Origin: Aquihabitans sp.
GTDB lineage: Bacteria; Actinomycetota; Acidimicrobiia; Acidimicrobiales; Iamiaceae
DNA length: 43,529 bases
Reading direction: 5' to 3'
NCBI GenBank assembly: GCA_025353965.1
Contig: JANXNS010000122.1
Span: 1-43,529, forward strand
Shown: positions 24,052-32,830 of the stretch, in pieces
Position numbering within the stretch: the first letter of the stretch is position 1
How the letters are laid out: each line of letters begins with the position of its first letter
The notes under the pieces: generated by a model
What the model was told of the DNA's origin: nothing
Databases searched by the model: none
Seen by the model: only the letters and a program-made list of their open reading frames with translations
Program-made: the position numbers and the translations under genes

Positions 24052-24867
24052 TCAGACGGCGGCGGCCCCAGCCTCGGAAAGCAGGGTCACGAACTCGTCC
24101 CAGAGGGCTAGAGGTGCAGCCAGGATGAAGCGATCGGATGGCGCAGAACCATCCAGCGTTCCGACTTTGGCGCCGGCCTCGGTGGCGATGAGGCCACCGG
24201 CAGCGTGGTCCCAGGGATTGAGGCCCACCTCCCAGTAAGCGTCGAGGCGCCCGCACGCCACCGAGCAGAGGTCTACGGCGGCGGCGCCGCCGCGACGAAT
24301 GTCGGCGATGTGAGAAATGACTGCCGCCAGGACGTCAGCCTGGCGCCGGCGACGATCAGGGTCGTAACCGAACCCAGTGCCGACAATGCAACGGCTGACA
24401 GATGTTGGCGACGCGCAACGAATGACCTGACCATTGCGGGTCGCCCCACCCCCGAGTGTCGCCTCGAAGACATCGCGGTGGAGCGGAGAAACCACCACTC
24501 CAGCCACGGACTGACCGTCCACCTGAGCGGCAATGGAGACGCAAAATCCGGGGAGCCCATGAACGAAATTGACGGTCCCGTCAATGGGATCGACGGACCA
24601 AGTGACTCCACTAGTCCCGGAGATATTGGCTCCCTCCTCGCCCAGGACCGCATCGTTGGGCCGGGCGCTCAAGAGCCGTTCGGTGATGTGGGCTTCGGCC
24701 CACGTGTCCATCTCCGTGACCAGATCCGTGGGCGAGGACTTGGTGGAGATGGCCGGTCGGACGCCATCGAGCGAGGCAACCAGCCGTTCGGCCACTTCCT
24801 CCGCGATCGTGCGGGCCAGCACTACCAGTGCGTGCGGATCTGCCTGTTGGTCGTTCGGGAACCTCAC
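24052..24867 (-). CDS. Inositol monophosphatase family protein
   Basis: This 271-residue enzyme belongs to the metal-dependent, lithium-sensitive phosphatase family. The metal ligands lie in LGEEGANI and VDPIDGTVNF, and the C-terminal NPWDHAAGGLIATEAGA is the second family signature. Substrates in the family include inositol phosphate, histidinol phosphate and fructose bisphosphate, and the sequence alone does not separate them. Inositol phosphate is attractive, because a PimB-like enzyme is encoded in this window. It starts at GTG 24867, overlapping the stop of the small membrane protein gene. Confidence 0.9.
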   Translation of the reverse strand: MRFPNDQQADPHALVVLARTIAEEVAERLVASLDGVRPAISTKSSPTDLVTEMDTWAEAHITERLLSARPNDAVLGEEGANISGTSGVTWSVDPIDGTVNFVHGLPGFCVSIAAQVDGQSVAGVVVSPLHRDVFEATLGGGATRNGQVIRCASPTSVSRCIVGTGFGYDPDRRRRQADVLAAVISHIADIRRGGAAAVDLCSVACGRLDAYWEVGLNPWDHAAGGLIATEAGAKVGTLDGSAPSDRFILAAPLALWDEFVTLLSEAGAAAV

Positions 24868-25157
24868 GAGGGACGGCGACGGCGAGCGGCCGTGGGGTCA
24901 CCGGTCTCCACAATGGTGTTCCACTCGCCCATGGCTCGCAGGACCAGAACCGACACGATGCCCACGCCGCCCGCACCAACAACGGCGCCCACTAGCCCAC
25001 CGAAACCCGCCCAGATGCCAGGGTTGTCGACCTGGAGGCCGGTCACTTTCCACCCGATCAAGCCACCGCACACGCCAGCCAGAATGATGGCTCCAAAGGC
25101 CAATACGCGTGCGCCGATGGACGGGAGGGCGGAATCGATCGGTCCGGGTTGGGCCAT
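24864..25157 (-). CDS. Small membrane protein of unknown function
   Basis: This 97-residue protein has two hydrophobic helices: about 14-34 (ARVLAFGAIILAGVCGGLIGW) and about 48-72 (glycine-rich, WAGFGGLVGAVVGAGG). The C-terminus is basic (ARRRRPS) and probably cytoplasmic. I recognise no family. ATG 25157 has TACGAT 6 nt upstream, so it heads the leftward operon with the phosphatase gene, which it overlaps by 4 nt. Confidence 0.68.
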   Translation of the reverse strand: MAQPGPIDSALPSIGARVLAFGAIILAGVCGGLIGWKVTGLQVDNPGIWAGFGGLVGAVVGAGGVGIVSVLVLRAMGEWNTIVETGDPTAARRRRPS

Positions 25158-25163
25158 GGGGCC

Positions 25164-25169
25164 ATCGTA
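25164..25169 (-). promoter_or_regulatory. Putative leaderless -10 element (TACGAT)
   Basis: TACGAT on the minus strand ends 6 nt before ATG 25157. It is one of two divergent elements in the 84-bp gap; the other is at 25227-25232. Confidence 0.45.
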
Positions 25170-25226
25170 GAGGGAGGTCCCCTCGGACCCCACTGTGGGC
25201 GTCTCCGATGTTGCCCGGCCACCCCG

Positions 25227-25232
25227 TAAGGT
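25227..25232 (+). promoter_or_regulatory. Putative -10 element (TAAGGT)
   Basis: TAAGGT ends 9 nt before ATG 25242 of the mannosyltransferase gene, with no Shine-Dalgarno. It pairs with the divergent element at 25164-25169. Confidence 0.38.
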
Positions 25233-25241
25233 GATCGCTCG

Positions 25242-25973
25242 ATGTCCCCGCTCGTTGTGTTGCCCACCTACCAGGAAGCGGAGAACATCCGCGACGTGCT
25301 CACTCGGATCCGCGTCGCCGTGCCCGATGCCCACGTCCTGGTGGTAGACGACGGCAGCCCAGATGGCACCGCGGATCTTGCGGCTGGCGTGGGCGCCGAG
25401 CTCCACCAGATAGATGTGTTGCGGCGCAGCGAAAAGACTGGCTTGGGCCCGGCCTACCGGGCGGGCTTCAACTGGGGCATGGAGCGTGGGCACGAGGTGC
25501 TCATTGAGATGGACGCTGACCTATCGCATGACCCGGACGTCTTGCCCCAGCTCATAGCGGCGGTCGGCGACGGTGGAGCAGACCTCGCCATTGGGTCGCG
25601 CTACGTGCCCGGCGGTGCCGTGCCCGGCTGGCCTCGCAATCGCCGGCTGCTCTCGCAGTGGGGAAACCGCTACATCAGCATCATGTTGAAGTTGCCGGTT
25701 CGAGATGCAACCGCAGGCTTTCGTGCCTACCGCCGGTCGATCATCGAGAAGATCGGTCTCGAACGAGTTCGGGCGGATGGCTATGGCTTCCAGATCGAAA
25801 TGGTCTATGAGGTTGCCAAAGCGGGTGGCGTGATCACGGAGATCCCGATCACCTTCCGGGATCGGGTCAAGGGCGTGTCAAAGATGTCGCCCAATATCGT
25901 GACCGAGGCGCTCGTCCTGGTCACCCGCTGGGGCATTCGAGACCGTCTCCACCGTCTTCGCCGCCGGGCGTAA
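25242..25973 (+). CDS. Polyprenol-phosphate mannosyltransferase (DPM1/Ppm1-like GT2)
   Basis: This 243-residue GT2 glycosyltransferase probably moves mannose from GDP-mannose to polyprenyl phosphate, giving the donor used outside the membrane for lipomannan-type glycans and protein mannosylation. The N-terminus VVLPTYQEAENI and VVDDGSPDGT bind the nucleotide, and EMDADLSHDP holds the DxD metal site. The C-terminal part has ATAGFRAYRR and IPITFRDRVKGVSKM, typical of the DPM1 group. There is no Lnt-like N-acyltransferase domain and no membrane helix. It could share a pathway with the PimB-like enzyme at 8290. Confidence 0.9.
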   Translation: MSPLVVLPTYQEAENIRDVLTRIRVAVPDAHVLVVDDGSPDGTADLAAGVGAELHQIDVLRRSEKTGLGPAYRAGFNWGMERGHEVLIEMDADLSHDPDVLPQLIAAVGDGGADLAIGSRYVPGGAVPGWPRNRRLLSQWGNRYISIMLKLPVRDATAGFRAYRRSIIEKIGLERVRADGYGFQIEMVYEVAKAGGVITEIPITFRDRVKGVSKMSPNIVTEALVLVTRWGIRDRLHRLRRRA

Positions 25974-25992
25974 GGCTGGCAGACTGGCGGTC

Positions 25993-26481
25993 ATGCGTAG
26001 CTGGCAGGTCGGGGGAGCGGTGATCGAAGGCCCCAGCGGGCTTTTGCTCGTGCAGAACAAACGCCGAGATGGCCGCCTTGACTGGTCCACCCCCGGTGGG
26101 GTGATCGATCCGGGCGAGACCGTGCTGGAAGGCCTCGCCCGTGAGGTACTGGAGGAGACCGGCCTGGTGGTGGCTTCGTGGACTGGCCCGGTGTACGACA
26201 TCGAAGTCTTGGCCCCAGACCTCGGGTGGGACCTCCGGGTCGAGGTTCATCTGGCCGCCGTGGTCACCGGAGACCTCCTGATCGATGACCCGGATGGGAT
26301 CGTCGTGGATGCCTGTTACGTCGCCAGTGATGCGTGTGGCCCACACTTGGCCCATGCCCCTGCATGGGTGCGTGAGCCGCTTCATGCGTGGCTGGCCGAG
26401 CGATGGGATGGCAGTCGTTCGTTCCGCTACCAGGTTGACGGGGCCGACCTCGGATCACTCGTGGTCACCGCGCTCACGTGA
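25993..26481 (+). CDS. Nudix hydrolase
   Basis: This 162-residue protein has a complete Nudix box, GGVIDPGETVLEGLAREVLEETGL (about residues 35-58), matching G-x5-E-x7-REUxEExGU with the metal-binding glutamates. Nudix enzymes cleave nucleoside diphosphates linked to another group; the substrate is unknown. It follows the mannosyltransferase by 19 nt and overlaps the DNA polymerase IV gene by a few bases. A sanitising role for oxidised nucleotides next to a lesion-bypass polymerase would fit, but this is inference from position. Confidence 0.88.
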   Translation: MRSWQVGGAVIEGPSGLLLVQNKRRDGRLDWSTPGGVIDPGETVLEGLAREVLEETGLVVASWTGPVYDIEVLAPDLGWDLRVEVHLAAVVTGDLLIDDPDGIVVDACYVASDACGPHLAHAPAWVREPLHAWLAERWDGSRSFRYQVDGADLGSLVVTALT

Positions 26482-27752
26482 TGGCGTCGGAGGTGCCTGG
26501 CATCCTTCACGTCGACATGGATTCGTTCTTCGTGTCGGTGGAGTTGTTGCGGCATCCAGAACTCGCGGGCCAGCCAGTGGTGGTCGGTGGGACCGGAAAT
26601 CGCGGCGTCGTGGCTGCGGCCTCGTACGAAGCCCGCGCCTACGGGGTGCATTCGGCCATGCCGTCGGTGCGAGCCAAACGACTCTGCCCCGGGGCCGTGT
26701 TCTTGCCTGGCGATCACGCCCGGTACGGCGAGGTGAGCGCTCGGATAATGGACATTTTTCGATCGATGACCCCGCTGGTAGAACCGTTGTCGCTGGACGA
26801 GGCGTTCCTGGATGTCCGCGGATCGCGACGGCTGCATGGTCCGGCCCCGGTCATCGCCGCGGGATTGCGCCAACAGGTCTACGAATCTGAGGGGCTGTGG
26901 TGTTCGGTCGGCGTTGCCCGCCTGAAATTTCTGGCCAAGCTGGCCTCCGTGCAGGCCAAACCGCGGGCTTCGCGGCACGGCACCGTTGCTGGCGCCGGTG
27001 TGGTGGTCGTCGACCCTGCGGGGGAGCTTGGCTTCCTGCACCCGTTGCCTGTGCAGGCGCTGTGGGGAGTGGGCCCGGTCACGTTGGCCAAGCTTCAGCG
27101 CTTTGGTATTGCCACCATCGGAGACTTGGCCGCTCTCCCCGAAGACGCGCTGGTTGCTCGCCTCGGCCGTGCTTCAGGTCGTCACCTTCATGCGTTGGCC
27201 AATGCCCGAGACCCCCGAACGGTGGAGCCGGACCAAACCGCCAAGTCTGTCGGGCACGAAGAAACCTTTGCCCGAGATCACCACCGGGCCGACACCTTGC
27301 GTCTCGAGCTCCTCCGCATGAGTGATGCCGTTGCCACCCGCCTCCGGGCGAGAGGGGTGGTCGGGCGAACCGTGACGCTCAAGGTTCGGTTTGGCGATTT
27401 CACGACGATTACTCGCTCGTCCACCCTGGCCACCCCAACCGATTCGGCCCGAGAACTAGCGCGGGTGGGTCGCCTTCTTTTGGACGGGGTAGACGCCAGC
27501 CCGGGCGTTCGTCTCCTTGGTTTGAGCGTGAGCCAGCTCGGCGACGACCTCGGTCAGCAACTCACCTTCGATGACCTCGATGATCCAAGACCGGCCGAGT
27601 GGTCCCGGGCCGAGGCGGCGGTCGATGCCATTCGGGCCCGGTTCGGCGCTCGATCGGTCGGCCCGGCCAGTCTCACTGGGCCTGATGGCTTGCGGCTCAC
27701 GCAACCTGGTGCCCAGCAGTGGGGTCCGGACGCCCCGGGAAAAAATTCCTAA
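26478..27752 (+). CDS. dinB: DNA polymerase IV (Y-family)
   Basis: This Y-family polymerase of about 424 residues copies across damaged template. The palm has HVDMDSFFVSVE (first catalytic Asp) and PLSLDEAFLDV (the catalytic Asp-Glu pair). VGVARLKFLAKLAS and WGVGPVTLAKLQRFGI (helix-hairpin-helix) follow, and a little-finger domain lies at about 240-350. Near the C-terminus QQLTFDD resembles the sliding-clamp-binding motif of Pol IV. GTG 26478 overlaps the Nudix stop; ATG 26481 is the next codon and equally likely. No LexA-like box lies directly upstream. Confidence 0.95.
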   Translation: MMASEVPGILHVDMDSFFVSVELLRHPELAGQPVVVGGTGNRGVVAAASYEARAYGVHSAMPSVRAKRLCPGAVFLPGDHARYGEVSARIMDIFRSMTPLVEPLSLDEAFLDVRGSRRLHGPAPVIAAGLRQQVYESEGLWCSVGVARLKFLAKLASVQAKPRASRHGTVAGAGVVVVDPAGELGFLHPLPVQALWGVGPVTLAKLQRFGIATIGDLAALPEDALVARLGRASGRHLHALANARDPRTVEPDQTAKSVGHEETFARDHHRADTLRLELLRMSDAVATRLRARGVVGRTVTLKVRFGDFTTITRSSTLATPTDSARELARVGRLLLDGVDASPGVRLLGLSVSQLGDDLGQQLTFDDLDDPRPAEWSRAEAAVDAIRARFGARSVGPASLTGPDGLRLTQPGAQQWGPDAPGKNS

Positions 27753-27842
27753 GCCGTTGCCCGCGCGCGTTGTTGCCTAGGGGCCGCTGTGCGAGACTCG
27801 CAGGCATCCGGGTGCCCGCCCGGCTGAGCTCAAGGGGTCGTG

Positions 27843-28250
27843 GTGCCGCTTTCCGACGAAGAACAGCGAATCCTTCAGGAGATCGAGCAACAGTTCCACG
27901 CGAACGACCCCCATCTGGCTGGCGAAATGGGCAGCCATTCGATCTACGTTCATTGCCTTCGTCAGATGAAGTGGGCGGGAGCAGCGTTCTTCGCCGGGGT
28001 AGTGGTTTTGGTCGTTGCCCTAGCCACGGCTACCAATTTCCTTGTTGCCTTCGGGGCGTTCATCGTCATGTTGGCTGCGGCCCTCTGGTTTGAGCGGAGT
28101 CTTCGCAAAATGGGTCGGGCCGGTATGGAGCAACTCGGCCAGCAGTTTCGAACCGGTGGCTTTCGGGAGTATCTCGGGACCACGTCGGAGCGGCTCAAGG
28201 GACGAGCCCACACCTCGGACAACGACGGCCCGCCCGCTCCTGACGCCTAA
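27843..28250 (+). CDS. DUF3040 family membrane protein
   Basis: This protein of about 135 residues starts MPLSDEEQRILQEIEQQF, the hallmark of actinobacterial DUF3040. Two adjacent helices (about 43-62 and 64-84) span the membrane, and the C-terminal 45 residues are charged. DUF3040 genes are commonly found near mraZ in actinobacteria; here 8 kb of other genes lie between. Its function is not established. GTG 27843 is chosen because it gives the family N-terminus; GTG 27840 is next to it and AAGGGG precedes both. Its stop overlaps the stop of the convergent transglutaminase gene. Confidence 0.87.
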   Translation: MPLSDEEQRILQEIEQQFHANDPHLAGEMGSHSIYVHCLRQMKWAGAAFFAGVVVLVVALATATNFLVAFGAFIVMLAAALWFERSLRKMGRAGMEQLGQQFRTGGFREYLGTTSERLKGRAHTSDNDGPPAPDA

Positions 28251-30532
28251 TCAGCCCGAGGGGACCGGCGGGGTCGGTCGAACGCTTCCCGCCACGACAA
28301 TCGGCGGCGAAGTTGCTTGGCTCGAGATTGCCGTTTCATCACGTCGGCGCGTAGATCCTGGGCCAGCCCCCGGGCTTGGTCGGCATCGCTGACGCTGGCC
28401 CCGGCGGGGTTCCATGCCGCGCTGGTTGCGAGGCCGGCGAGTTGGTCGATCGCGTAGGTGAAGGCGCCGAGCGGCGCCGCGGCGCGCTGGGAAAACTCCA
28501 GGGGGGTCTCGGCCGCTCGCGGCCGGAGGCCCGTGAGCCAGCGCACCGGTGCCAAACCTTGATGCCACGCATCCAGCACCACCGCGGCGGGGATCGTCTG
28601 GGCCGTCCGGCGACGAGCCGTTAGCCACGGGGCAACGAGCACGGCACCCACGTAGAGCAGGGCCAACAAGGCCAGTCCCAGCAGGAGTCGGACTGGACCG
28701 CTGGCCCCGCCCGGTCCGGCGCTGGGGGCTGCGGTCACCCGGCGTGGATTCGGTATGGGCGCTGGTGTCGTGGTGTTCGGTGTCGCGGTTGTGGCCGCCC
28801 CTACGGCGGTCGTCGACGTCGTGGCTGAGGGGACGCCAGAAACCGCTGGGTCGCTCGTGTCCTGGGCGTCGGCGACATTGGTATAGGCCTCGGCGCCGGG
28901 AATCCCCCGGCCCGGCGTGGGCTCGAACGGGACCCAGCCGACGCCGGGGAACCACAACTCTGGCCAGGCATGGGCGTGGCGGCCACGGACGGTGAACTTG
29001 GTGGGTTTGTCGTCCACGCTGGTTCCGGAGTCGGCCTCGCCTGGGGTGAACCCCACGGCTACTCGGGACGGAATGCCGAGTGACCGAGCCATGGCGGCAT
29101 AGGCGCCGGAGAATTGCTCGCAGTAGCCCTGCCGGGACCCAAGAAATTCCACCAGGGCGTCATCGCTGTTTCCCGCAGGTACGTCCAGGGAGTAGGTGAA
29201 GTTCGACCGGAACCAGTTTTGCAGGGCGAGTGCTTTTCCGTACCGATCGGTTGCGCCGTTGATGGCATCTCGGGCGGCTTGGCGGGCTACGACCGGGAAA
29301 CCAACGGGGAGGCTCTCATAGCGCTCCTTGATGGCGGGGGAGTCGTTGGTACCGGCCCCACGGAGGATGGTTGGATCCAGCTGAGGTGCTTCGGAGATCG
29401 CGCTGAACTGAAGGCCGTCGGAGGTGTTCTCGACCGCACCCCCGGACGCTTCCACAATGAGCGTGGAGGACTCGGGGTCCCAGCGGAGCGCTTCGGAAGA
29501 CTGGTTCACGGTCTTTGCCTCGAACGCTACTGGTACCCAGATGGCGGAGAGTCCCCGGACCGTGATGGTCTGGCGGTTGGCGCGAGGGCGGTCGATGGCG
29601 GGGCTGGCCGTACGAAGGTGGCCCTTGGCCTGGCTGAATTGACCGCCACTGGACCACAGTTCTCCGTCGAAGCGGTCCAGGGAGGTGAGGCGCCAATAGG
29701 AACGATGTTGAGCGGTCACGGTGAACAGTTCGGTGTCGCTCTGGTTCAGCAGTCGTTTTCGGAGGTCCACGATCGGGCTCACCGTGGTTCGGTCCCCGGA
29801 TCCGCCGCGGCTGCCACGCCAGGAAATCAACGCATTCGAACCCGCTCCCGGTAGCCAGGGGCCCACAACAGCTCCGGTCACCAGCGCCAGTCCGGCGAGC
29901 ACTACGCCGGCTCGAAGCATGGCCCGCGGCCCTACAGCCGGCGACGTCGTGAGCCAAGCGCCGTCGAGTTCAGCGCGCCAGGCCCGGTGGGCGGAGGCAA
30001 AGAACAACACAGCCGCCGCGAACAAGATGGCCGACGACAACTGATGCTGGCCAGACCCGAGCAAGGCAGCAAACGTGAAAAGCACGGTGGGCGGGGCAAT
30101 GGCTTCGATGGTGGCTCGCAGGCGAAAGGCGGCCCAATCGGCGAACCAGACCGAACACCAGAGCGCCAACCCGGCGACAAGCTGGAACTCCGGGGTCACC
30201 GGGGCTGGGGCGGTGACGTGTTCGAACCTGGACCGGCCAAGCCGTACGGACTCTCGGACGAGGTCCAGCGTTTGGCCGGAGGGAAGGCCAAACCGGGTGG
30301 ACGTGGGGAACAGAAGCCACCCGGTTGTGATGGCCGCCCCCGCTACCGCGATCACGGCCACGACCGCAGCCGGGATGTGGAGCCGGCGGGCCGACACGGC
30401 CAGCAGGGAAGCACCCACCACATAGACGGCCAGTACAGGGAAGAACGACCCGCTGCCATAGAGCCGCGCAAACCCGCCGACCACCGCGAGGTGGACCAGC
30501 AACAGCGATAGCTCGCTGAGGCGCTTGGTCAT
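28247..30532 (-). CDS. TgpA-like membrane transglutaminase-core protein
   Basis: This 761-residue protein has an N-terminal block of about six membrane helices (about 1-230). An extracytoplasmic transglutaminase-like domain follows, with Cys471 in QGYCEQFSGAYAAMARSLGIPSR, His521 in HAHAWPELWF and an acidic residue at FEPTPG (Glu537, where Asp is more usual). A further membrane helix lies at about 620-640 after a Thr/Pro-rich linker, and a cytoplasmic DUF4129-like tail ends the protein. It forms an operon with MoxR and DUF58 genes, a common trio whose substrate is not settled. ATG 30532 overlaps the DUF58 stop. Confidence 0.9.
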   Translation of the reverse strand: MTKRLSELSLLLVHLAVVGGFARLYGSGSFFPVLAVYVVGASLLAVSARRLHIPAAVVAVIAVAGAAITTGWLLFPTSTRFGLPSGQTLDLVRESVRLGRSRFEHVTAPAPVTPEFQLVAGLALWCSVWFADWAAFRLRATIEAIAPPTVLFTFAALLGSGQHQLSSAILFAAAVLFFASAHRAWRAELDGAWLTTSPAVGPRAMLRAGVVLAGLALVTGAVVGPWLPGAGSNALISWRGSRGGSGDRTTVSPIVDLRKRLLNQSDTELFTVTAQHRSYWRLTSLDRFDGELWSSGGQFSQAKGHLRTASPAIDRPRANRQTITVRGLSAIWVPVAFEAKTVNQSSEALRWDPESSTLIVEASGGAVENTSDGLQFSAISEAPQLDPTILRGAGTNDSPAIKERYESLPVGFPVVARQAARDAINGATDRYGKALALQNWFRSNFTYSLDVPAGNSDDALVEFLGSRQGYCEQFSGAYAAMARSLGIPSRVAVGFTPGEADSGTSVDDKPTKFTVRGRHAHAWPELWFPGVGWVPFEPTPGRGIPGAEAYTNVADAQDTSDPAVSGVPSATTSTTAVGAATTATPNTTTPAPIPNPRRVTAAPSAGPGGASGPVRLLLGLALLALLYVGAVLVAPWLTARRRTAQTIPAAVVLDAWHQGLAPVRWLTGLRPRAAETPLEFSQRAAAPLGAFTYAIDQLAGLATSAAWNPAGASVSDADQARGLAQDLRADVMKRQSRAKQLRRRLSWREAFDRPRRSPRAD

Positions 30533-31716
30533 GGCCGTAAGCCGGTTCTACGGCCGCGCCGGGCCCAGGCCATCGGGAACGGGGTGGCGGCGTCGACGAA
30601 GGAGAAGTCCACCCCGTCGTCCACGTCTAGGGGGCGGCCGAGGGGCATGCCGCCCGCACATGATGGGTCGAATACCACGAGGTGGACGGTGGCAAACGTG
30701 CGTTGGGCGGCGCGGAGGTGGGCAAGGTCCGCTGGGGTGGGTTCGCTGGTCATCAGGACCAAACCTCCCGTGCGGCCGCGGGCGCCGGTGTTCGAGGTGT
30801 TGAGCTGTTGCGGGGCGTGGCGGCTCACGACGGCCAGATACTCGAGGAGTGTGTCCTGTGCGGCGCGTGCATCGACCAAGCCGCTATCGGTGCCATCGGT
30901 GATCACCAGTCGGCAGCGGTCTCCCTTGGCGGCTACCGCGTGGATCAGGCTGGCGGCGGCGCAGACGGCCACCTCAAACGTTTCCGCGTCGACCCGGTCC
31001 TCGCGGCCATCGAGGAGGACGGTGATGTGGCCCTTCCACAGCGGGTCATCCCGGCGGATGAGGAGATCTCCGGCCCGGGCCGACGAGGCCCAGTGCACCC
31101 GACGAAGATCGTCGCCCACGGCGTACGGACGCAGGGTGGCGAAGTCTTCGTCGCCGGCGGCACCGACGATCGGGTGCCCGAAGCCACTGAGGGGATCGTC
31201 GATAGCGCCGCCCTTTGCGAACCCACCGAGGGACTCGATGGCCGGTAAAACCGTTAGCGCGGCAACGTCGGCGACCACCGTGCATCGGCGGGCCAGCCCG
31301 AATGCATCGGCCCGCTGTGCCACTAGCGGGCCGACCTGGACGATCCCCCGGCATTCGGTCGGCAACCGGTACCTGGCGGAGGTAGCAGCGCCCGGCTCAA
31401 GCGGGGCTAACGCCACCCGAGCGCCGACGGTCCCTGCAACTGGGTCAAGCAGCGTCAAGAGGGGGCTCCTGCGCTCGCTTCGATTCGTCACCCGCAACTC
31501 CACTCGGCTGTAGCCACCGAGGTGGACTCGCCGTGGATGCACTATCCGCTCGACATCGAGATCGGCCGGGCGGCGCCGAACTTCGATCGTGGCCCAACCC
31601 ACCAGAGCAATCCCGATTGCGCCCAGAACAAAGAACTCGGCTAGCCCAAACGCTCGGCCGGCACCGAGCGTGAGCACCGAGGCCACGAGCAGGAGCCGAC
31701 CTGACCGTGTGACCAC
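30529..31716 (-). CDS. DUF58 family protein
   Basis: The 395-residue protein begins with two hydrophobic helices (about 7-22 and 25-45), then a beta-rich region. The family signature is YAVGDDLRRVHWASSARAGDLLIRR (about residues 205-230). The C-terminal part has a von Willebrand A-like strand with HITVLLDGRED. DUF58 proteins are nearly always encoded with MoxR ATPases and often with transglutaminase-like proteins, as here, and are thought to work with the AAA+ partner. It starts at GTG 31716, 7 nt after the MoxR stop. Confidence 0.9.
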   Translation of the reverse strand: MVTRSGRLLLVASVLTLGAGRAFGLAEFFVLGAIGIALVGWATIEVRRRPADLDVERIVHPRRVHLGGYSRVELRVTNRSERRSPLLTLLDPVAGTVGARVALAPLEPGAATSARYRLPTECRGIVQVGPLVAQRADAFGLARRCTVVADVAALTVLPAIESLGGFAKGGAIDDPLSGFGHPIVGAAGDEDFATLRPYAVGDDLRRVHWASSARAGDLLIRRDDPLWKGHITVLLDGREDRVDAETFEVAVCAAASLIHAVAAKGDRCRLVITDGTDSGLVDARAAQDTLLEYLAVVSRHAPQQLNTSNTGARGRTGGLVLMTSEPTPADLAHLRAAQRTFATVHLVVFDPSCAGGMPLGRPLDVDDGVDFSFVDAATPFPMAWARRGRRTGLRP

Positions 31717-31722
31717 CGGCCT

Positions 31723-32811
31723 TCAGTCCGTCGAATCGAGCGGGCGGGCGGGCGGGACGGGAACCCGGTCCAAGATGTCGGCTACGACTTCTGCAGCTGA
31801 GGTGCCGTTCACCTGAGCGCCCGGCGTGAGCAGGATGCGGTGGGCCAGTACCGGTTGGGCCAGGGCCTTGATGTCGTCGGGCACCACGTAGGTGCGGCCC
31901 CTGGTGGCGGCGCGGGCGCGAGCAACGCGTTGGAGGGCCAACGTCGCCCGCGGCGACATGCCGACGGCAGTGGCAGTGTGGCGCCGCGAGGCCTCGGCAA
32001 GATCCACTAGGTAGCTGCGCAACTGCGGGGCGACGTGGACGGTGCTGGCCGCGGCGACCAAGCCCTTGACCTGCGCTGCGGTCACGACCGGTTCGAGGTG
32101 ATCCAACCGCTCACCGTTGCCGTGGTTTTCCAGAATGTCGAGCTCCGCCTGCCGGGCGGGGTAGCCCATGGAGATCCTCATGAGGAAGCGATCCAGTTGG
32201 CTCTCCGGTAACGGGTAGGTGCCTTCGTGTTCAATTGGGTTCTGGGTAGCGATCACCAGGAACGGTTGGGTCAGGAGGTGCGTGGTGCCATCTACCGTGA
32301 CCTGCGCCTCTGCCATGGCCTCCAGCAGCGCCGACTGCGTCTTGGGGGAGGCCCGATTGATTTCGTCGGCGAGGACGATGTTGGCAAAGACGGGCCCCGG
32401 GCGAAACTCAAAGGTGTTGGCCCCCCGGTTCCACACGTTTACTCCCACGACGTCGGTGGGGAGGAGATCGGGGGTGAACTGGATCCGCCCGAACTCGGCA
32501 TGGATGGACGTGGCCAGGGCCTTGGCCAGGGTCGTTTTACCCACGCCAGGTACGTCTTCGACCAAGAGGTGGCCTCCGGCGACCAGGCAAAGCAGAACCA
32601 GATCGATGGCATCGGCTTTGCCCTGAATGACGTGCCCGATGTTGTCGCTCAGCAGTCGGTGCAGGTCGGCGAAGCTCTCCGAGCGATCGTCGACGGTCTC
32701 GGCCGCGTTCTGGATGGCCACAGCGCGCTGGCTTTCCTGCTCGGGGGTGTGGACGTTGACACGATAGGCGGCGCTCGCCCGTTCAGCGGAGCGGACACGC
32801 CGACGTGTCAT
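31723..32811 (-). CDS. MoxR-family AAA+ ATPase
   Basis: This AAA+ ATPase of about 362 residues has Walker A DVPGVGKTT, Walker B IVLADEINRA and the sensor region ATQNPIEHEGTYPLPESQLDRF, which is diagnostic for MoxR. MoxR proteins act as chaperone-like ATPases for membrane or periplasmic complexes. Here the partners are likely the DUF58 and transglutaminase proteins encoded next. ATG 32811 leaves a short basic N-terminus that is poorly conserved, so the true start could be later. Only 9 bp separate it from the divergent ROK gene start. Confidence 0.93.
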   Translation of the reverse strand: MTRRRVRSAERASAAYRVNVHTPEQESQRAVAIQNAAETVDDRSESFADLHRLLSDNIGHVIQGKADAIDLVLLCLVAGGHLLVEDVPGVGKTTLAKALATSIHAEFGRIQFTPDLLPTDVVGVNVWNRGANTFEFRPGPVFANIVLADEINRASPKTQSALLEAMAEAQVTVDGTTHLLTQPFLVIATQNPIEHEGTYPLPESQLDRFLMRISMGYPARQAELDILENHGNGERLDHLEPVVTAAQVKGLVAAASTVHVAPQLRSYLVDLAEASRRHTATAVGMSPRATLALQRVARARAATRGRTYVVPDDIKALAQPVLAHRILLTPGAQVNGTSAAEVVADILDRVPVPPARPLDSTD

Positions 32812-32830
32812 GCTCAAACGGTGGAGCATG
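32809..32830. promoter_or_regulatory. Inverted repeat between the divergent moxR and ROK genes
   Basis: CATGCTC and GAGCATG (32809-32815 and 32824-32830) form a 7-bp inverted repeat with 8 bp between. It covers both start codons. It could be an operator for both genes, or chance in a small region; I see no related copy elsewhere. Confidence 0.25.

Noticed and set aside
27808-27823. CCGGG/CCCGG stem between dinB and the DUF3040 gene as a terminator
   Set aside because: The stem is only 5 bp, the loop 6 nt, and no T-run follows on either strand.
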